From contig LJTT01000013.1 of the NCBI GenBank assembly GCA_001303585.1, positions 1 through 45,788 on the forward strand: DNA of 45,788 nucleotides, read 5' to 3'. Shown one piece after another: positions 33,544-44,820 of this stretch. Position 1 is the stretch's first letter, and the number at the start of each line of letters is the position of its first letter. Under the pieces are notes generated by a model. The model saw only the letters and a list, made by a program, of their open reading frames with translations. It was not told the origin of the DNA and did not search any database. The translations under genes were made by a program, and so were the position numbers. This DNA is from Betaproteobacteria bacterium SG8_41 (GTDB lineage Bacteria; Pseudomonadota; Gammaproteobacteria; Burkholderiales; SG8-41).

Positions 33544-34917
33544 ATGCAAGTTCCTGCAGAAATCTTCAAGGCCTACGACATCCGCGGTATTGTTGGGCGC
33601 ACGCTGACGCCGGACATCGTCGTCGCGATCGGTCAGGCAGTCGGCTCGGAAGCGATCGCGCGGGGGCGCCGAACCGTCGCGATCGGTCGCGATGGGCGTC
33701 ATTCCGGTCCCGAACTCGCCGCGGCGCTGGCCCGCGGCCTTCAATCGAGCGGCGTTGATGTAATCGATATTGGCCAGGCAGCCACGCCGATACTCTACTT
33801 CGCCGCTCACCACTTCGACACGCTCTCCGGCGTCGCAGTCACCGGATCGCACAATCCACCCGAGTACAACGGCCTCAAGATCATGGTCGACGGCGAGACC
33901 CTTTCGGGCGAGGCTATCCAGGGGCTGCGCCAGCGCATTGAAAAGGGCCGCCTCGAGCGCGGCAGCGGCAGCTACCGAAGCGAGGATGTGCGGGAGCCCT
34001 ACCTCAAACGCATTACCGGCGACGTCAAGCTCGCGCGCCCGATGCGACTGGTCGTCGACTGCGGCAACGGCGTGGCCGGCGGAACCGCACCCGAGCTCTA
34101 CCGCCGGCTCGGATGCGAATTAACGGAGCTCTTCTGCGAGGTTGATGGCAGCTTTCCCAATCACCACCCCGATCCCTCGCAGCCCAAAAACCTGGCCGAT
34201 GTTCAAAAGGCATTGGCGGCGGGCAAGGGCGAACTGGGTTTCGCGTTCGACGGCGACGGGGACCGGCTGGGCGTGGTGACGAAGAGCGGCAAGATCATCT
34301 ATCCCGACCGCCAGCTCATGCTGTTCGCGGCCGACGTTCTGGAGCGTCACCCGGGGGCGCAGATTATTTTCGACGTCAAATCCACGCGCCACCTTTTTTC
34401 CTGGATCCGCCAGCACGGGGGCAAGCCCGTTCTGTGGAAAACCGGGCACTCGCTCATCAAGCAGAAGCTCAAGGAAACCGGCGCGCTGCTCGCGGGCGAA
34501 ATGAGCGGCCATACTTTCTTCAAAGAGCGGTGGTACGGCTTTGACGATGCCCTCTACGCGGGCGCGCGCCTGCTCGAGATCCTTTCGCGCGCGTCTGATC
34601 CGAGCGCGGTCCTGGAAGCCCTCCCCGATGCGGTGAGCACACCCGAACTCCATGTGAAGTTCGCGGAGGGCGAAAATTACGTACTGATCGAGCAATTACA
34701 GCGGACCGCGCGCTTCACGGATGCGCGCGAGGTGATCAAGATCGACGGGCTGCGGGTCGAATACGATGACGGCTTCGGGCTCGCGCGCGCCTCCAACACG
34801 ACGCCCGTTGTCGTGCTGCGCTTCGAGGCAGACAACGAGCAGGCAATGCGACGCATTCAGGAGGATTTCCGCAGGGCAATCCTAGCGGCACGACCCGACG
34901 CGGCGCTACCTTATTGA
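33544..34917 (+). CDS. algC: Phosphomannomutase/phosphoglucomutase
   Basis: A 457-residue alpha-D-phosphohexomutase that interconverts hexose 1- and 6-phosphates for polysaccharide and LPS precursor synthesis. The opening FKAYDIRGIVG, the phosphoserine loop VTGSHNPPEYNG (Ser102), the metal loop AFDGDGDRLGVV (about residue 236) and the sugar-specificity loop LAGEMSGHTFF are all intact, as in AlgC. Length matches. Whether the main role is mannose or glucose chemistry cannot be read here. Confidence 0.92.
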   Translation: MQVPAEIFKAYDIRGIVGRTLTPDIVVAIGQAVGSEAIARGRRTVAIGRDGRHSGPELAAALARGLQSSGVDVIDIGQAATPILYFAAHHFDTLSGVAVTGSHNPPEYNGLKIMVDGETLSGEAIQGLRQRIEKGRLERGSGSYRSEDVREPYLKRITGDVKLARPMRLVVDCGNGVAGGTAPELYRRLGCELTELFCEVDGSFPNHHPDPSQPKNLADVQKALAAGKGELGFAFDGDGDRLGVVTKSGKIIYPDRQLMLFAADVLERHPGAQIIFDVKSTRHLFSWIRQHGGKPVLWKTGHSLIKQKLKETGALLAGEMSGHTFFKERWYGFDDALYAGARLLEILSRASDPSAVLEALPDAVSTPELHVKFAEGENYVLIEQLQRTARFTDAREVIKIDGLRVEYDDGFGLARASNTTPVVVLRFEADNEQAMRRIQEDFRRAILAARPDAALPY

Positions 34918-35049
34918 TGGCGGTCGCGGGCGTACAACCGGCGAAGGGCCGTTGCTCCCGGCGCCCGCTCTCCAGGAGATCAGCGCAGGAACGCGCCCTC
35001 CGCCTCGTGTAAAGGCCCGAACGCAGGCTCGAGCCGCGCCGATTACAGG

Positions 35050-35541
35050 CTATTTCGCCAACGCCCCGGCTTTCTCGAGCAGATCCCAGCTCAGGAATTC
35101 GCTCTTGCCATCGACGCGGTAACGGCGTTTGCGGATGCGCGGGTAATCGCACACGTCGAATGGCAGCCGGTTGCCACCGACGAGGTAGACCAGCGGCTCC
35201 TGATGGGGGTTTCGAAGCAGATGCGGAAGAGATCCCGCAACGAAGCCCATGAAATCCCCCGGGCCGACCTCGAAGGTTTCTTCCCCGATCTCGGCGATGC
35301 CGCGGCCCGCGAGGACGTAAACCCACTCCTCGTCCTGGTGATGGAAGTGATACACGGTACTGACGTGCCCGGGCCTGAGGCGGACCAAATGCACGCCGAC
35401 GCTCTGCAAACCGACCGCGTCGCCAAGTGAACGGTTGTGGCGCACGACACCCGGATCCAGCGCATGCACGCGCGCTTCCTCCGGCATCGCCTCGATTTGT
35501 GCGGCGGTGAGCAGCGGATGAGGCCGGCTGGTTGCAGCCAT
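35050..35541 (-). CDS. Cupin-domain protein
   Basis: A 163-residue protein with a single cupin-2 barrel in the middle (about 50-120). The metal-binding pattern lies in YHFHHQDEEWVYVLAGRG, with EVGPGDFMGF and a downstream HLLRN providing the second motif. The C-terminal part (PFDVCDYPRIRKRRYRV) is seen in uncharacterised cupins often called transcription-associated. Substrate unknown. Convergent with the phosphomannomutase gene. Confidence 0.82.
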   Translation of the reverse strand: MAATSRPHPLLTAAQIEAMPEEARVHALDPGVVRHNRSLGDAVGLQSVGVHLVRLRPGHVSTVYHFHHQDEEWVYVLAGRGIAEIGEETFEVGPGDFMGFVAGSLPHLLRNPHQEPLVYLVGGNRLPFDVCDYPRIRKRRYRVDGKSEFLSWDLLEKAGALAK

Positions 35542-35623
35542 TGCTACCTCCCTCTGGATGAATCGAAAAAGATGAACTCGGCCCCGACGCGGAAGCCGCT
35601 GGCCGCGCCCTAAGCGCGCGCCG

Positions 35624-36409
35624 TCATCCCGCCCATCGGCCCGCGAAATCGAAGTCGGCGATCACCATGTGATGATCGGACGCCGGCGTCGGCTTTACGA
35701 CATGCCGGACCGGCCGCAGGCACTCGTTGTAGAAAAGGTGATCGAGCACATAAGGACGCCGGCGCCAGGTGATTTCCTTCGATTGCACCGTGCGGTAACC
35801 CGCATCGGCAAACTCGCGCAGCAGCGTCTCGTGACGACTCACGTTGAAGTCTCCGCCGAGAAGGGTCGGGGCGCTCGATGCCGAGAGCTCGCCGAGCACC
35901 TGCCGCCGCTGGCCCGTGTGCTGGTCGCTGCTGGCATTGAGCATGAAAAAAGCAAGCAGGTGCGCATTGAAAACGCGCACCTCCTGGCCATTGATCGTGG
36001 TGCGAGCGCCGATCAGTAGGCGGTCCGTCGGCACCTTGCGCTCGCCCTGAAACTCGAACTCGATCGTCGGTGAGGGCAAGTCGACCCGCACCATGTCCCG
36101 CAATGGCGTCCGCGAGAAGAGGCAAAGACCAATGCCAAACGGCAGCTCGTGCGGATCGATCTTAGGGTAGGAGAAAAAACTGTCGTAATCACTGAACACG
36201 CTGCGAAGCCGCGTGTAGTTGGGCGGCGGATCGAGCTGCTCGCCCCCGGGACGCGCCTGCTCTACCTCCTGGAGAAATATGATATCGGCGTTCTGGGCGC
36301 GGATCTCCGCAACACTGAGGTCGAGGTCGATGCGCGCATGGTCGGGATCGTGGTGGTCCCATACCTGGCCGTACTGCATGTTGAACTGAAGCGCCCTGAA
36401 TGCGCTCAT
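35624..36409 (-). CDS. Endonuclease/exonuclease/phosphatase family protein
   Basis: A 261-residue enzyme of the DNase I-like fold. Start ATG 36409 is preferred, since the conserved fold begins at FRALQFNMQYG. Catalytic motifs are FLQEVEQ (metal Glu), VFNAHLL, LLGGDFNVSRHE and the terminal SDHHMVIADF. Such proteins cleave phosphodiesters in nucleic acids, phosphoinositides or sphingomyelin. No signal peptide is seen, so it is presumably cytoplasmic. 82 nt from both neighbours on the same strand. Confidence 0.84.
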   Translation of the reverse strand: MSAFRALQFNMQYGQVWDHHDPDHARIDLDLSVAEIRAQNADIIFLQEVEQARPGGEQLDPPPNYTRLRSVFSDYDSFFSYPKIDPHELPFGIGLCLFSRTPLRDMVRVDLPSPTIEFEFQGERKVPTDRLLIGARTTINGQEVRVFNAHLLAFFMLNASSDQHTGQRRQVLGELSASSAPTLLGGDFNVSRHETLLREFADAGYRTVQSKEITWRRRPYVLDHLFYNECLRPVRHVVKPTPASDHHMVIADFDFAGRWAG

Positions 36410-36491
36410 CGTTGTACCTGATATTCCCTGGCACCGTTTTGGGTGCTCCACGGCCGCGCCCTGCGCCGCACTGTGCCCCTGGCCGTGGCCA

Positions 36492-39101
<2,610 letters not shown>

Positions 39102-39112
39102 GCCCGCACCTT

Positions 39113-39245
39113 AGTGACTGGTGAGCGATGACCGGTGACCGGAAACAAACTGTCGACACAGGAGTGAAAGCTTGAGCCCCGTCCCCATTTCATCACACGC
39201 ATTAGATCGCCCCTCGCCAGTCACTGGTCACTGGTCACTGGTCAC
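39113..39245. repeat. Inverted pair of heptamer arrays between alaS and a lipoprotein gene
   Basis: Left array (39113-39147): TAGTGAC, TGGTGAG, CGATGAC, CGGTGAC, CGGAAAC. Right array (39218-39245): CAGTCAC, TGGTCAC, TGGTCAC, TGGTCAC. Right GTCAC units are the complement of left GTGAC units. The 70-nt core between them is unrelated to the cores at 2941 and 13889. The right array ends 6 nt before the lipoprotein stop. Confidence 0.85.
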
Positions 39246-39251
39246 AAGAAT

Positions 39252-39602
39252 TTAGCGCAAACGCTTCGTTTCTTCCACACGCAGCCCGACCGAGCTCCCG
39301 CCTATGATCATGGCGCTTTTCACGGTCCCCTTGAGCGCGACTGACGCACCCGAGGCCGGCAGCTCGCCCGTCGTCACGACCATGATCTCGCCGGTATCGT
39401 CCCGCAGGAGGAACGCCCGGAATCCCAACAGGCTGGTCGCGCCCTCAGCCTTTCCCTTGAGCTTGATCTCCTTGCCCTTGAACCGGGCCGGCGCCTCGGT
39501 GATTTCCTTGATGGACGTATAGCCAAACGGCAGGTAGTCGCAACCCGCCAGCGCGATCGCGCACGCGAAGGCTAGCGCGGCGCCCCGCGCTCCGGCTCTC
39601 AT
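39252..39602 (-). CDS. Small lipoprotein with probable OB-fold
   Basis: A 116-residue protein with a lipobox LAGC (Cys21) at the end of its signal peptide. The mature part contains five short strand-like segments: IKLKGKAEG, FRAFLLRDDTGEIMVVT, SVALKGTVKSAMI and VGLRVEETKRL. This pattern suggests a small OB-fold, as in periplasmic BOF proteins. ATG 39602 is preferred to GTG 39608. No established function. It lies between recX and alaS on the same strand. Confidence 0.7.
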   Translation of the reverse strand: MRAGARGAALAFACAIALAGCDYLPFGYTSIKEITEAPARFKGKEIKLKGKAEGATSLLGFRAFLLRDDTGEIMVVTTGELPASGASVALKGTVKSAMIIGGSSVGLRVEETKRLR

Positions 39603-39672
39603 GCTCACCAGCGCGTGATCATTGAGCGGTGACCCGCGAACGCTTCGGGCAGCGGCGGTCTGCCGGTCTCCC

Positions 39673-40134
39673 TCATTGTTCGATCTCCCCCTTGATCACC
39701 TTCATGATCGTTTCAAAACTGAAGCCACGCCCCTGCAGAAAGCGCACCTGGCGGGCCCGTTCAGCGGCTGTGCGAGGCGGCTGCGCGAACTTCCTGCTCC
39801 AGACCGACCGCGCGCTTTCCACCTCATCCTGCCCGAGCGTCTTCAGCGCTGCTGCAACGGCCTCTTCCCCGATTCCTTTCTCGACCAGCTCACGCGCGAT
39901 GCGCCGCGCGCCGAACCGGCGCCGGCGGGCATGGACCACCTGTTCCACAACACGCCGCTCCGAGAGCCAGCCCTGCGCCTCGAGCGCATCGAGCACGCTT
40001 TCGAGCTCGGCGGCGTCTTGCGCGTGAGCGCCGAGCTTCCGGGCAAGCTCATGCCGCGAGTGCTCCCGTCGCGCGAGCAGCCTGAGCGCACGCGCCCGCA
40101 GGCTGGGACCCTGGTTGTTCTGGTCACCGGTCAC
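39673..40134 (-). CDS. recX: RecA regulatory protein RecX
   Basis: A 153-residue modulator that binds the RecA filament and limits its activity. It has the expected three-helix repeat pattern: ALRLLARREHSRHELARKL, DALEAQGWLSERRVVEQVVHARRRRFGARRIARELVEKG, and AAERARQVRFLQGRGFSFETIMKVIKG. Start GTG 40134 lies inside a heptamer array (third unit region), so the first few codons are repeat-derived. It is 21 nt downstream of recA and very likely co-transcribed. Confidence 0.9.
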   Translation of the reverse strand: MTGDQNNQGPSLRARALRLLARREHSRHELARKLGAHAQDAAELESVLDALEAQGWLSERRVVEQVVHARRRRFGARRIARELVEKGIGEEAVAAALKTLGQDEVESARSVWSRKFAQPPRTAAERARQVRFLQGRGFSFETIMKVIKGEIEQ

Positions 40135-40148
40135 GGGTCACCGGTCAC
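40121..40148. repeat. Heptamer array spanning the recA-recX junction
   Basis: Four 7-bp units: TGGTCAC, CGGTCAC, GGGTCAC, CGGTCAC. It lies between the recA stop (40156-40158) and the recX coding sequence and supplies the recX GTG start codon. Same unit type as at 3001 and 39225. Confidence 0.85.
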
Positions 40149-40155
40149 CGTTTTC

Positions 40156-41217
40156 CTAGTGGGCAGCCTTCCTCGCCTCAGCCTTTGTTTGCGCTGGCGG
40201 CTGCGGCTGGGCCTCCTGCACCGCGGTCACCATGCCGGCCGCCGCCCGGATCTTGTCTTCGATCTCGCGGGCAATGTCGGGGTGCTCCTTGAGGTAATCG
40301 CGCACGTTGTCCTTGCCCTGCCCGATACGGTCCTTGCCGTAGCTGTACCAAGCGCCGGATTTCTCGATGATGCGGTGCAGGACTCCGAGCTCAATCAACT
40401 CGCCTTCACGCGATATGCCTTCGCCGTAGAGAATGTCGAACTCAGCCGAGCGGAAGGGCGGCGCGACCTTGTTCTTGACGACCTTCGCGCGCGTCTCCGA
40501 ACCGATCACCTCATCGCCTTTCTTGATCGAGCCGATGCGCCGGATATCAATGCGCACCGAGGAGTAGAACTTGAGCGCGTTACCGCCCGTCGTTGTCTCG
40601 GGATTGCCGAACATCACGCCGATCTTCATGCGGATCTGGTTGATGAAGATCACGAGCGTGTTGGAGCGCTTGATGTTGGCAGTGAGTTTGCGCAGCGCCT
40701 GCGACATGAGCCGCGCCTGCAGTCCCATCTGCGGCTCGCCCATCTCGCCCTCGATCTCCGCCTTGGGCACGAGGGCCGCGACGGAATCGATGACGACCAC
40801 GTCGACCGAGCTCGAACGCACGAGCATGTCAGCGATCTCGAGCGCCTGCTCGCCGTTATCGGGCTGCGAGATGAGAAGGTCTTCGACGTTCACCCCGACC
40901 TTACCGGCATATTGGGGATCGAGCGCGTGCTCGGCGTCGATGAAGGCGGCCGTTCCACCCAGTTTCTGCATCTGCGCGATGACCGAAAGCGTCAGCGTCG
41001 TCTTGCCGGAGGATTCAGGGCCGTAGATCTCGACCACCCGACCACGCGGGAGGCCCCCGATGCCCAGCGCGAGATCGAGACCGAGCGAGCCCGTGGGCAC
41101 GACCGTGACGTCCCTCGATATCTCGGATTCGCCCAGCCGCATGATCGAGCCCTTGCCGAATTGCTTCTCGATCTGGGACAGCGCGGCGGCGAGGGCCTTG
41201 GCCTTGTTCTCTTCCAT
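40156..41217 (-). CDS. recA: Recombinase RecA
   Basis: A 353-residue recombinase that pairs homologous DNA and promotes LexA self-cleavage. ATG 41217 has an AAGGA ribosome-binding site. Walker A is GPESSGKT at residues 66-73. Other hallmarks are [14 protein letters not shown], the [16 protein letters not shown] Walker B region, loop 1 ([21 protein letters not shown]) and loop 2 ([16 protein letters not shown]). The C-terminal tail ([16 protein letters not shown]) is somewhat longer and less acidic than that of E. coli. No CTGT-N8-ACAG LexA-type box was seen in its upstream 370 nt. Confidence 0.98.
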   Translation of the reverse strand: MEENKAKALAAALSQIEKQFGKGSIMRLGESEISRDVTVVPTGSLGLDLALGIGGLPRGRVVEIYGPESSGKTTLTLSVIAQMQKLGGTAAFIDAEHALDPQYAGKVGVNVEDLLISQPDNGEQALEIADMLVRSSSVDVVVIDSVAALVPKAEIEGEMGEPQMGLQARLMSQALRKLTANIKRSNTLVIFINQIRMKIGVMFGNPETTTGGNALKFYSSVRIDIRRIGSIKKGDEVIGSETRAKVVKNKVAPPFRSAEFDILYGEGISREGELIELGVLHRIIEKSGAWYSYGKDRIGQGKDNVRDYLKEHPDIAREIEDKIRAAAGMVTAVQEAQPQPPAQTKAEARKAAH

Positions 41218-41587
41218 TATGGGGTTTCCTTGTGTTTGCAACCGGTTATTTTAAACCACCCGCGTGCACGGCATGCCTGTAAAACGCGGAGCGGTGGCCT
41301 CGAGTTGACCGGAGCGTGCCCCGAGCAGTCGACACCTTGCAGCAGCCGCGGAACCGCGTTCATGAGCGCAGACGGAAAACCCGCGCAAATCAATGCACTC
41401 TTCTTCATCGGCGGCCAGCGGCGTTCGATCCCTCACCCCGCCCCTCTTCCTCCCGAAGTCAGTGGGCGGCTGTATTCCGGATTCCCGGAACAACCCGCCG
41501 GCGTCACGATCGGCTCGGCCACACGGCTTGCGCCGGACGTCAAAGCCCTTACCATAATGGCCTTTCGCGCAAGAAAGGACAGCCGGC
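41218..41587. other. 370-nt divergent gap between recA and the dehydrogenase gene
   Basis: Both neighbours start here. Frames are open on both strands, but none looks like a real protein and none has a ribosome-binding site. TAAAAT on the minus strand at 41253-41248 (about 30 nt before recA) is a possible recA -10. CATAAT at 41553-41558 is a possible -10 for the dehydrogenase. No repeat array is present. Confidence 0.4.
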
Positions 41588-42460
41588 ATGGCAAACGTCG
41601 CGTTCATCGGCCTGGGGGTAATGGGCTACCCCATGGCGGGACATCTGCTGAAGAAGGGTGGCCATGCGGTCACGGTCTACAACCGCACCCCTGAGAAGGC
41701 CGCGCGCTGGACCCGGGAGTACGGCGGCCGCGCCGCCCAAACGCCGCGGACGGCGGCACAGGACGCGGACTTCGTGTTCTGCTGCGTGGGCAACGATCAG
41801 GACGTGCGCTCAATCGCCTATGGTGACAGCGGCGCCTTCGCCGGCATGAAGAAGGGCGCAATCTTCATCGATCACACCACCGCCTCCGCGACGCTGGCAC
41901 GGGAGCTGGACCAACGGGCCCGCGAACAGGGACTGGGCTTCCTCGATGCGCCGGTCTCGGGCGGGCAGTCGGGCGCCCAGAGCGGGCAGCTCGGTGTCAT
42001 GGTCGGGGGCGAAGCCGATGTCTTTGATCGCGCCAAGCCGGTCCTCGACCTCTACGCGCGAAGCTGCGCGCTGATCGGCCCGGCGGGGTCGGGGCAGCTC
42101 ACCAAGATGGTGAACCAGATCTGTGTCGTGGGCGTCATCCAGGGTCTTGCCGAGGGCCTCAACTTCGGCCGCCGTGCCGGTCTGGACATGGAGAAAGTGT
42201 TGTCCGTGATTGGCAAAGGCGCCGCCACCTCGTGGCAGATGGAAAACCGCTGGCAGACGATGCTCGCGGGCCAGTTCGATTTCGGCTTTGCGTCGGATTG
42301 GATGCGAAAGGACTTGGGCATCTGCCTTGTCGAAGCCAAAGTCAATGGCGCACGGCTGCCGGTGACCGCGCTGATCGAGCAGTTCTACGCCCATGTGCAG
42401 GCGCGTGGCGGCGGCCGCTGGGATTCCTCCAGCCTGATCAACCTGCTCGCGCAGGATTGA
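41588..42460 (+). CDS. NAD(P)-dependent beta-hydroxyacid dehydrogenase (3-hydroxyisobutyrate dehydrogenase-like)
   Basis: A 290-residue two-domain dehydrogenase. The Rossmann motif is GLGVMGYPMAGHLLKKGG (residues about 8-25). The substrate-binding DAPVSGGQSGA lies near residue 119, and the catalytic Lys is in GSGQLTKMVNQ near residue 170. Substrates in the family are 3-hydroxyisobutyrate, tartronate semialdehyde, 2-(hydroxymethyl)glutarate and others; no neighbour settles the choice. The first gene after a divergent gap from recA, preceded by a purine-rich AAGAAAGGA ribosome-binding site. Confidence 0.9.
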   Translation: MANVAFIGLGVMGYPMAGHLLKKGGHAVTVYNRTPEKAARWTREYGGRAAQTPRTAAQDADFVFCCVGNDQDVRSIAYGDSGAFAGMKKGAIFIDHTTASATLARELDQRAREQGLGFLDAPVSGGQSGAQSGQLGVMVGGEADVFDRAKPVLDLYARSCALIGPAGSGQLTKMVNQICVVGVIQGLAEGLNFGRRAGLDMEKVLSVIGKGAATSWQMENRWQTMLAGQFDFGFASDWMRKDLGICLVEAKVNGARLPVTALIEQFYAHVQARGGGRWDSSSLINLLAQD

Positions 42461-42541
42461 TTCCGGACTTTGCCTTGCCGCGCGGCATGACGAAGCATCC
42501 CCGGCGATCCGGCGCAAGAAAAAGCCGAGTCGGCCCAAGAG

Positions 42542-43192
42542 TCACGCGGCCCTGGTGCCGCGCTGTCGAAAGACCAGCATGAGATTGTTAGCGGGCATCT
42601 CGACGACTTCCTCCAGCCCAAAACCATTAGCCTCAGCCAGTCGCGTGACATCCTCGAAATCCCTGAGGCCCCACTCCGGGTTGCGCGCGCGTAGCGCAGA
42701 GTCGAAAGCCTCGTTGCTGGGCGCTGTATGCGCGCCGTGGCGGCGGTACGGCCCGTAAAGCACGAGGACGCCACCGCGGCTCAGCGTTTGACCCGCGCCC
42801 GTCAGAAGCGCCCCCGTTGCCGCCGGGGGTGCGATATGAATCATATTGATGGAGAGCACTGCATCGGTACTGCGCACCGGCCAGGGCAGCCGCGTCACTT
42901 CGAGCTCCACCGGAGGATTGACGTTCTTCAGCGGGCTGGCGCGCAAGCGCATCATCACCGAAGCGCGCAAGTCCGCATCAGAATCCGTGGGCTGCCACGT
43001 CAGATCGGGCAGCGCGGCAGCAAAATGGATCACGTGCTGCCCGCTGCCGCTGCCGATTTCCAGCACGCTGCCCTTGGGCGGCAGCACGCGCCTGAGCACA
43101 GCGAGAATGGGATCCTTGTTTCGATCGGCCGCAGGACTGTGCCAACGACCGTCGGGATGCTTCTCGCCCCACTCTCGCGGCATGGATGACAT
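42542..43192 (-). CDS. DUF938 SAM-dependent methyltransferase-like protein
   Basis: A 216-residue protein with the SAM-binding glycine motif VLEIGSGSGQHVIHFA near residue 45 and the downstream QPTDSDAD acidic turn. The remainder (INMIHIAPPAAT, VLVLYGPYRRHGAHTAPSNEAFD) is the DUF938 pattern. Substrate unknown. ATG 43192 and ATG 43183 are both possible. It follows cinA by 30 nt on the same strand. Confidence 0.85.
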   Translation of the reverse strand: MSSMPREWGEKHPDGRWHSPAADRNKDPILAVLRRVLPPKGSVLEIGSGSGQHVIHFAAALPDLTWQPTDSDADLRASVMMRLRASPLKNVNPPVELEVTRLPWPVRSTDAVLSINMIHIAPPAATGALLTGAGQTLSRGGVLVLYGPYRRHGAHTAPSNEAFDSALRARNPEWGLRDFEDVTRLAEANGFGLEEVVEMPANNLMLVFRQRGTRAA

Positions 43193-43222
43193 CTCGCGCA
43201 ATCCGAATGCCGTTCCGGACGA

Positions 43223-43723
43223 CTACGCTTTCCGCGAAGGGAGCTGGGCGAGCACGCCCTTGAGCGCATGCTCAACTGCCTGGTGGCGCACCGCTTCGCG
43301 ATCACCCAGGAATCGGGTCGTTTCGACACGACACGCGCCCCCCTTCAGTCCCCAGGCAAAACAGACGGTCCCGACGGGCTTGTCCGGCGTGCCGCCACCC
43401 GGCCCCGCTACCCCGCTCAGGGCAACCGCCACCTGGGCATGGCTGCGCTCGAGCGCGCCGCTGACCATCTGTCGCACAACCTCTTCCGACACCGCACCGT
43501 GCCGTCCCAGGACCTCCCCTTCGACGCCAAGCATCTCGCGCTTCGAGACGTATGTGTACGTCACGAAGCCGCGCTCGAACCAGTCAGAGCTGCCCGGCAC
43601 CATTGTCACTGCCTCCGCGACCCACCCGCCGGTACACGACTCCGCCGTGGCTAGCATCAGGCCGCGCGCCTTGAGCGCCTCGCCCAACTCTTCCGCCAGC
43701 CGGTACAATGCTGCATCCGCCAT
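43223..43723 (-). CDS. pncC: CinA C-terminal domain protein (nicotinamide-nucleotide amidase-type)
   Basis: A 166-residue stand-alone CinA C-terminal domain. ATG 43723 has a GAGGGA ribosome-binding site. Motifs are ATAESCTGGWVAEAVT, VPGSSDWFERGFVTYT and ALSGVAGPGGGTPDKPVGTVCFAW. Such proteins deamidate nicotinamide mononucleotide in NAD recycling. It lies next to pgpA and thiL, a conserved order in betaproteobacteria; the symbol follows E. coli usage. Confidence 0.9.
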   Translation of the reverse strand: MADAALYRLAEELGEALKARGLMLATAESCTGGWVAEAVTMVPGSSDWFERGFVTYTYVSKREMLGVEGEVLGRHGAVSEEVVRQMVSGALERSHAQVAVALSGVAGPGGGTPDKPVGTVCFAWGLKGGACRVETTRFLGDREAVRHQAVEHALKGVLAQLPSRKA

Positions 43724-43741
43724 CACTTTCCCTCGCAGAGC

Positions 43742-43776
43742 CGTGAATCGTGATTCGTGATTCGTGAATCGTGAGC
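43742..43776. repeat. Heptamer array between cinA and pgpA
   Basis: Five 7-bp units: CGTGAAT, CGTGATT, CGTGATT, CGTGAAT, CGTGAGC. It begins 19 nt upstream of the cinA ATG and is 50 nt from the pgpA stop. The unit is the complement of the CACGATT type. Confidence 0.85.
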
Positions 43777-43826
43777 CAGACGCTGGTCACGCTCTCTTCT
43801 GACGCACCTCATCGTGTCACGCCTCG

Positions 43827-44330
43827 TCAGAACAGGCTGTCGATAATGATCTTGGCGATCGCCAGCACGAGCAGCGTAAAAAAAGCTGCCACGAGATCGT
43901 CCAGCATCACGCCGAAACCATTCTTGAACCTCCGCTCGTAGTAGCGGATCGGTTGCGGTTTCAATATGTCAAACAGGCGGAAGAGCAGTAAAGCCGCCCC
44001 CTGCCAATATAGCGTCGCCGGCGCCACGAAAAGCACCGCCAGGAACGCCACCGTCTCGTCCCACACCATGCCGCTGTGGTCGCGGATACCGATCGTCCGG
44101 CCGGCGACATCGCAGGCCCACACGCCCAGCCCGAAGAGAACGCATACCAGCAGCAAGAACGCCCCCGGCTCGAGGCGCGGCGCTGCGATCCAGTAAATGG
44201 GAAATGCCAGTAGCGTGCCGAATGTCCCTGGCGCAAAGGGCACGAGCCCGACGCCGCCGCCGAAAGCGATGAAGTGCGCCGGATGCCGGCGCACGAAACG
44301 CCACGACGGGCGCAAGACCAGATCAGCCAA
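43827..44330 (-). CDS. pgpA: Phosphatidylglycerophosphatase A
   Basis: A 167-residue inner-membrane enzyme that dephosphorylates phosphatidylglycerol phosphate. It carries the family's FGGGVGLVPFAPGTFGTLLAFP opening (about residue 23), hydrophobic helices, the acidic GMVWDETVAF segment, and LFDILKPQPIRYYERRFKNGFGVMLDDLVA near the C-terminus. Length is normal. Together with cinA and thiL it forms a common gene neighbourhood, here interrupted by a cupin gene. Confidence 0.94.
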   Translation of the reverse strand: MADLVLRPSWRFVRRHPAHFIAFGGGVGLVPFAPGTFGTLLAFPIYWIAAPRLEPGAFLLLVCVLFGLGVWACDVAGRTIGIRDHSGMVWDETVAFLAVLFVAPATLYWQGAALLLFRLFDILKPQPIRYYERRFKNGFGVMLDDLVAAFFTLLVLAIAKIIIDSLF

Positions 44331-44356
44331 GGCTCAAGTCCTGGCCGGATCGCCGC

Positions 44357-44752
44357 TCATGCCGGCGAGCCAAACCCTTCTCCCGGCTTTCTGTATTCCT
44401 CCCGCGGCGGGCTGAAGATATCGAGAACAACAGCAGCCACTGCGCCTGTCCGCACGCCATGCATGACGCCGCCCGGCGTACACCAGAAATCCCCCGCCTT
44501 CATCGCGCGTTCCTCGCCACCCTGGATGCGCACGCACTCACCCTCGAGCAACACGCCCCATTGTTCCTCCGGATGACTGTGCATCGTCCCGCTCGAGTGC
44601 GGCTCGATGCGCACGACCGAAAGCATGACGTTATGGCCGGGAAAGATCCGGGTCGTAATTCCCTCGCCAAGTTTCCGGCGTATGCCCTGTGCCTGATCGC
44701 CAAGACTGAACGTCCAGTCAGGCCGTTTTCCTTGATTCCCGTCGTTAGTCAT
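44357..44752 (-). CDS. Cupin-2 domain protein
   Basis: A 131-residue protein with a GGAGG ribosome-binding site before ATG 44752. The single cupin barrel shows HSSGTMHSHPEEQWGVLLEGE with the metal-binding His/Glu pattern, and GDFWCTPGGVMHGVRTG for the second motif. Likely a metal-dependent small-molecule binder or isomerase; function unknown. It is inserted between pgpA and thiL, which usually adjoin one another. Short gaps (26 and 68 nt) on both sides suggest co-transcription. Confidence 0.84.
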   Translation of the reverse strand: MTNDGNQGKRPDWTFSLGDQAQGIRRKLGEGITTRIFPGHNVMLSVVRIEPHSSGTMHSHPEEQWGVLLEGECVRIQGGEERAMKAGDFWCTPGGVMHGVRTGAVAAVVLDIFSPPREEYRKPGEGFGSPA

Positions 44753-44820
44753 TGCAATCCTCCGCTGCAGCGAGAATACCTGATTCGGATGCGGCCCGGA
44801 CAGCAGCCGGCCTAAGCGTC

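Noticed and set aside
41251-41607. Minus-strand frame of 118 codons in the recA upstream gap
   Set aside because: No recognisable sequence features, no ribosome-binding site, and it would overlap the dehydrogenase start.
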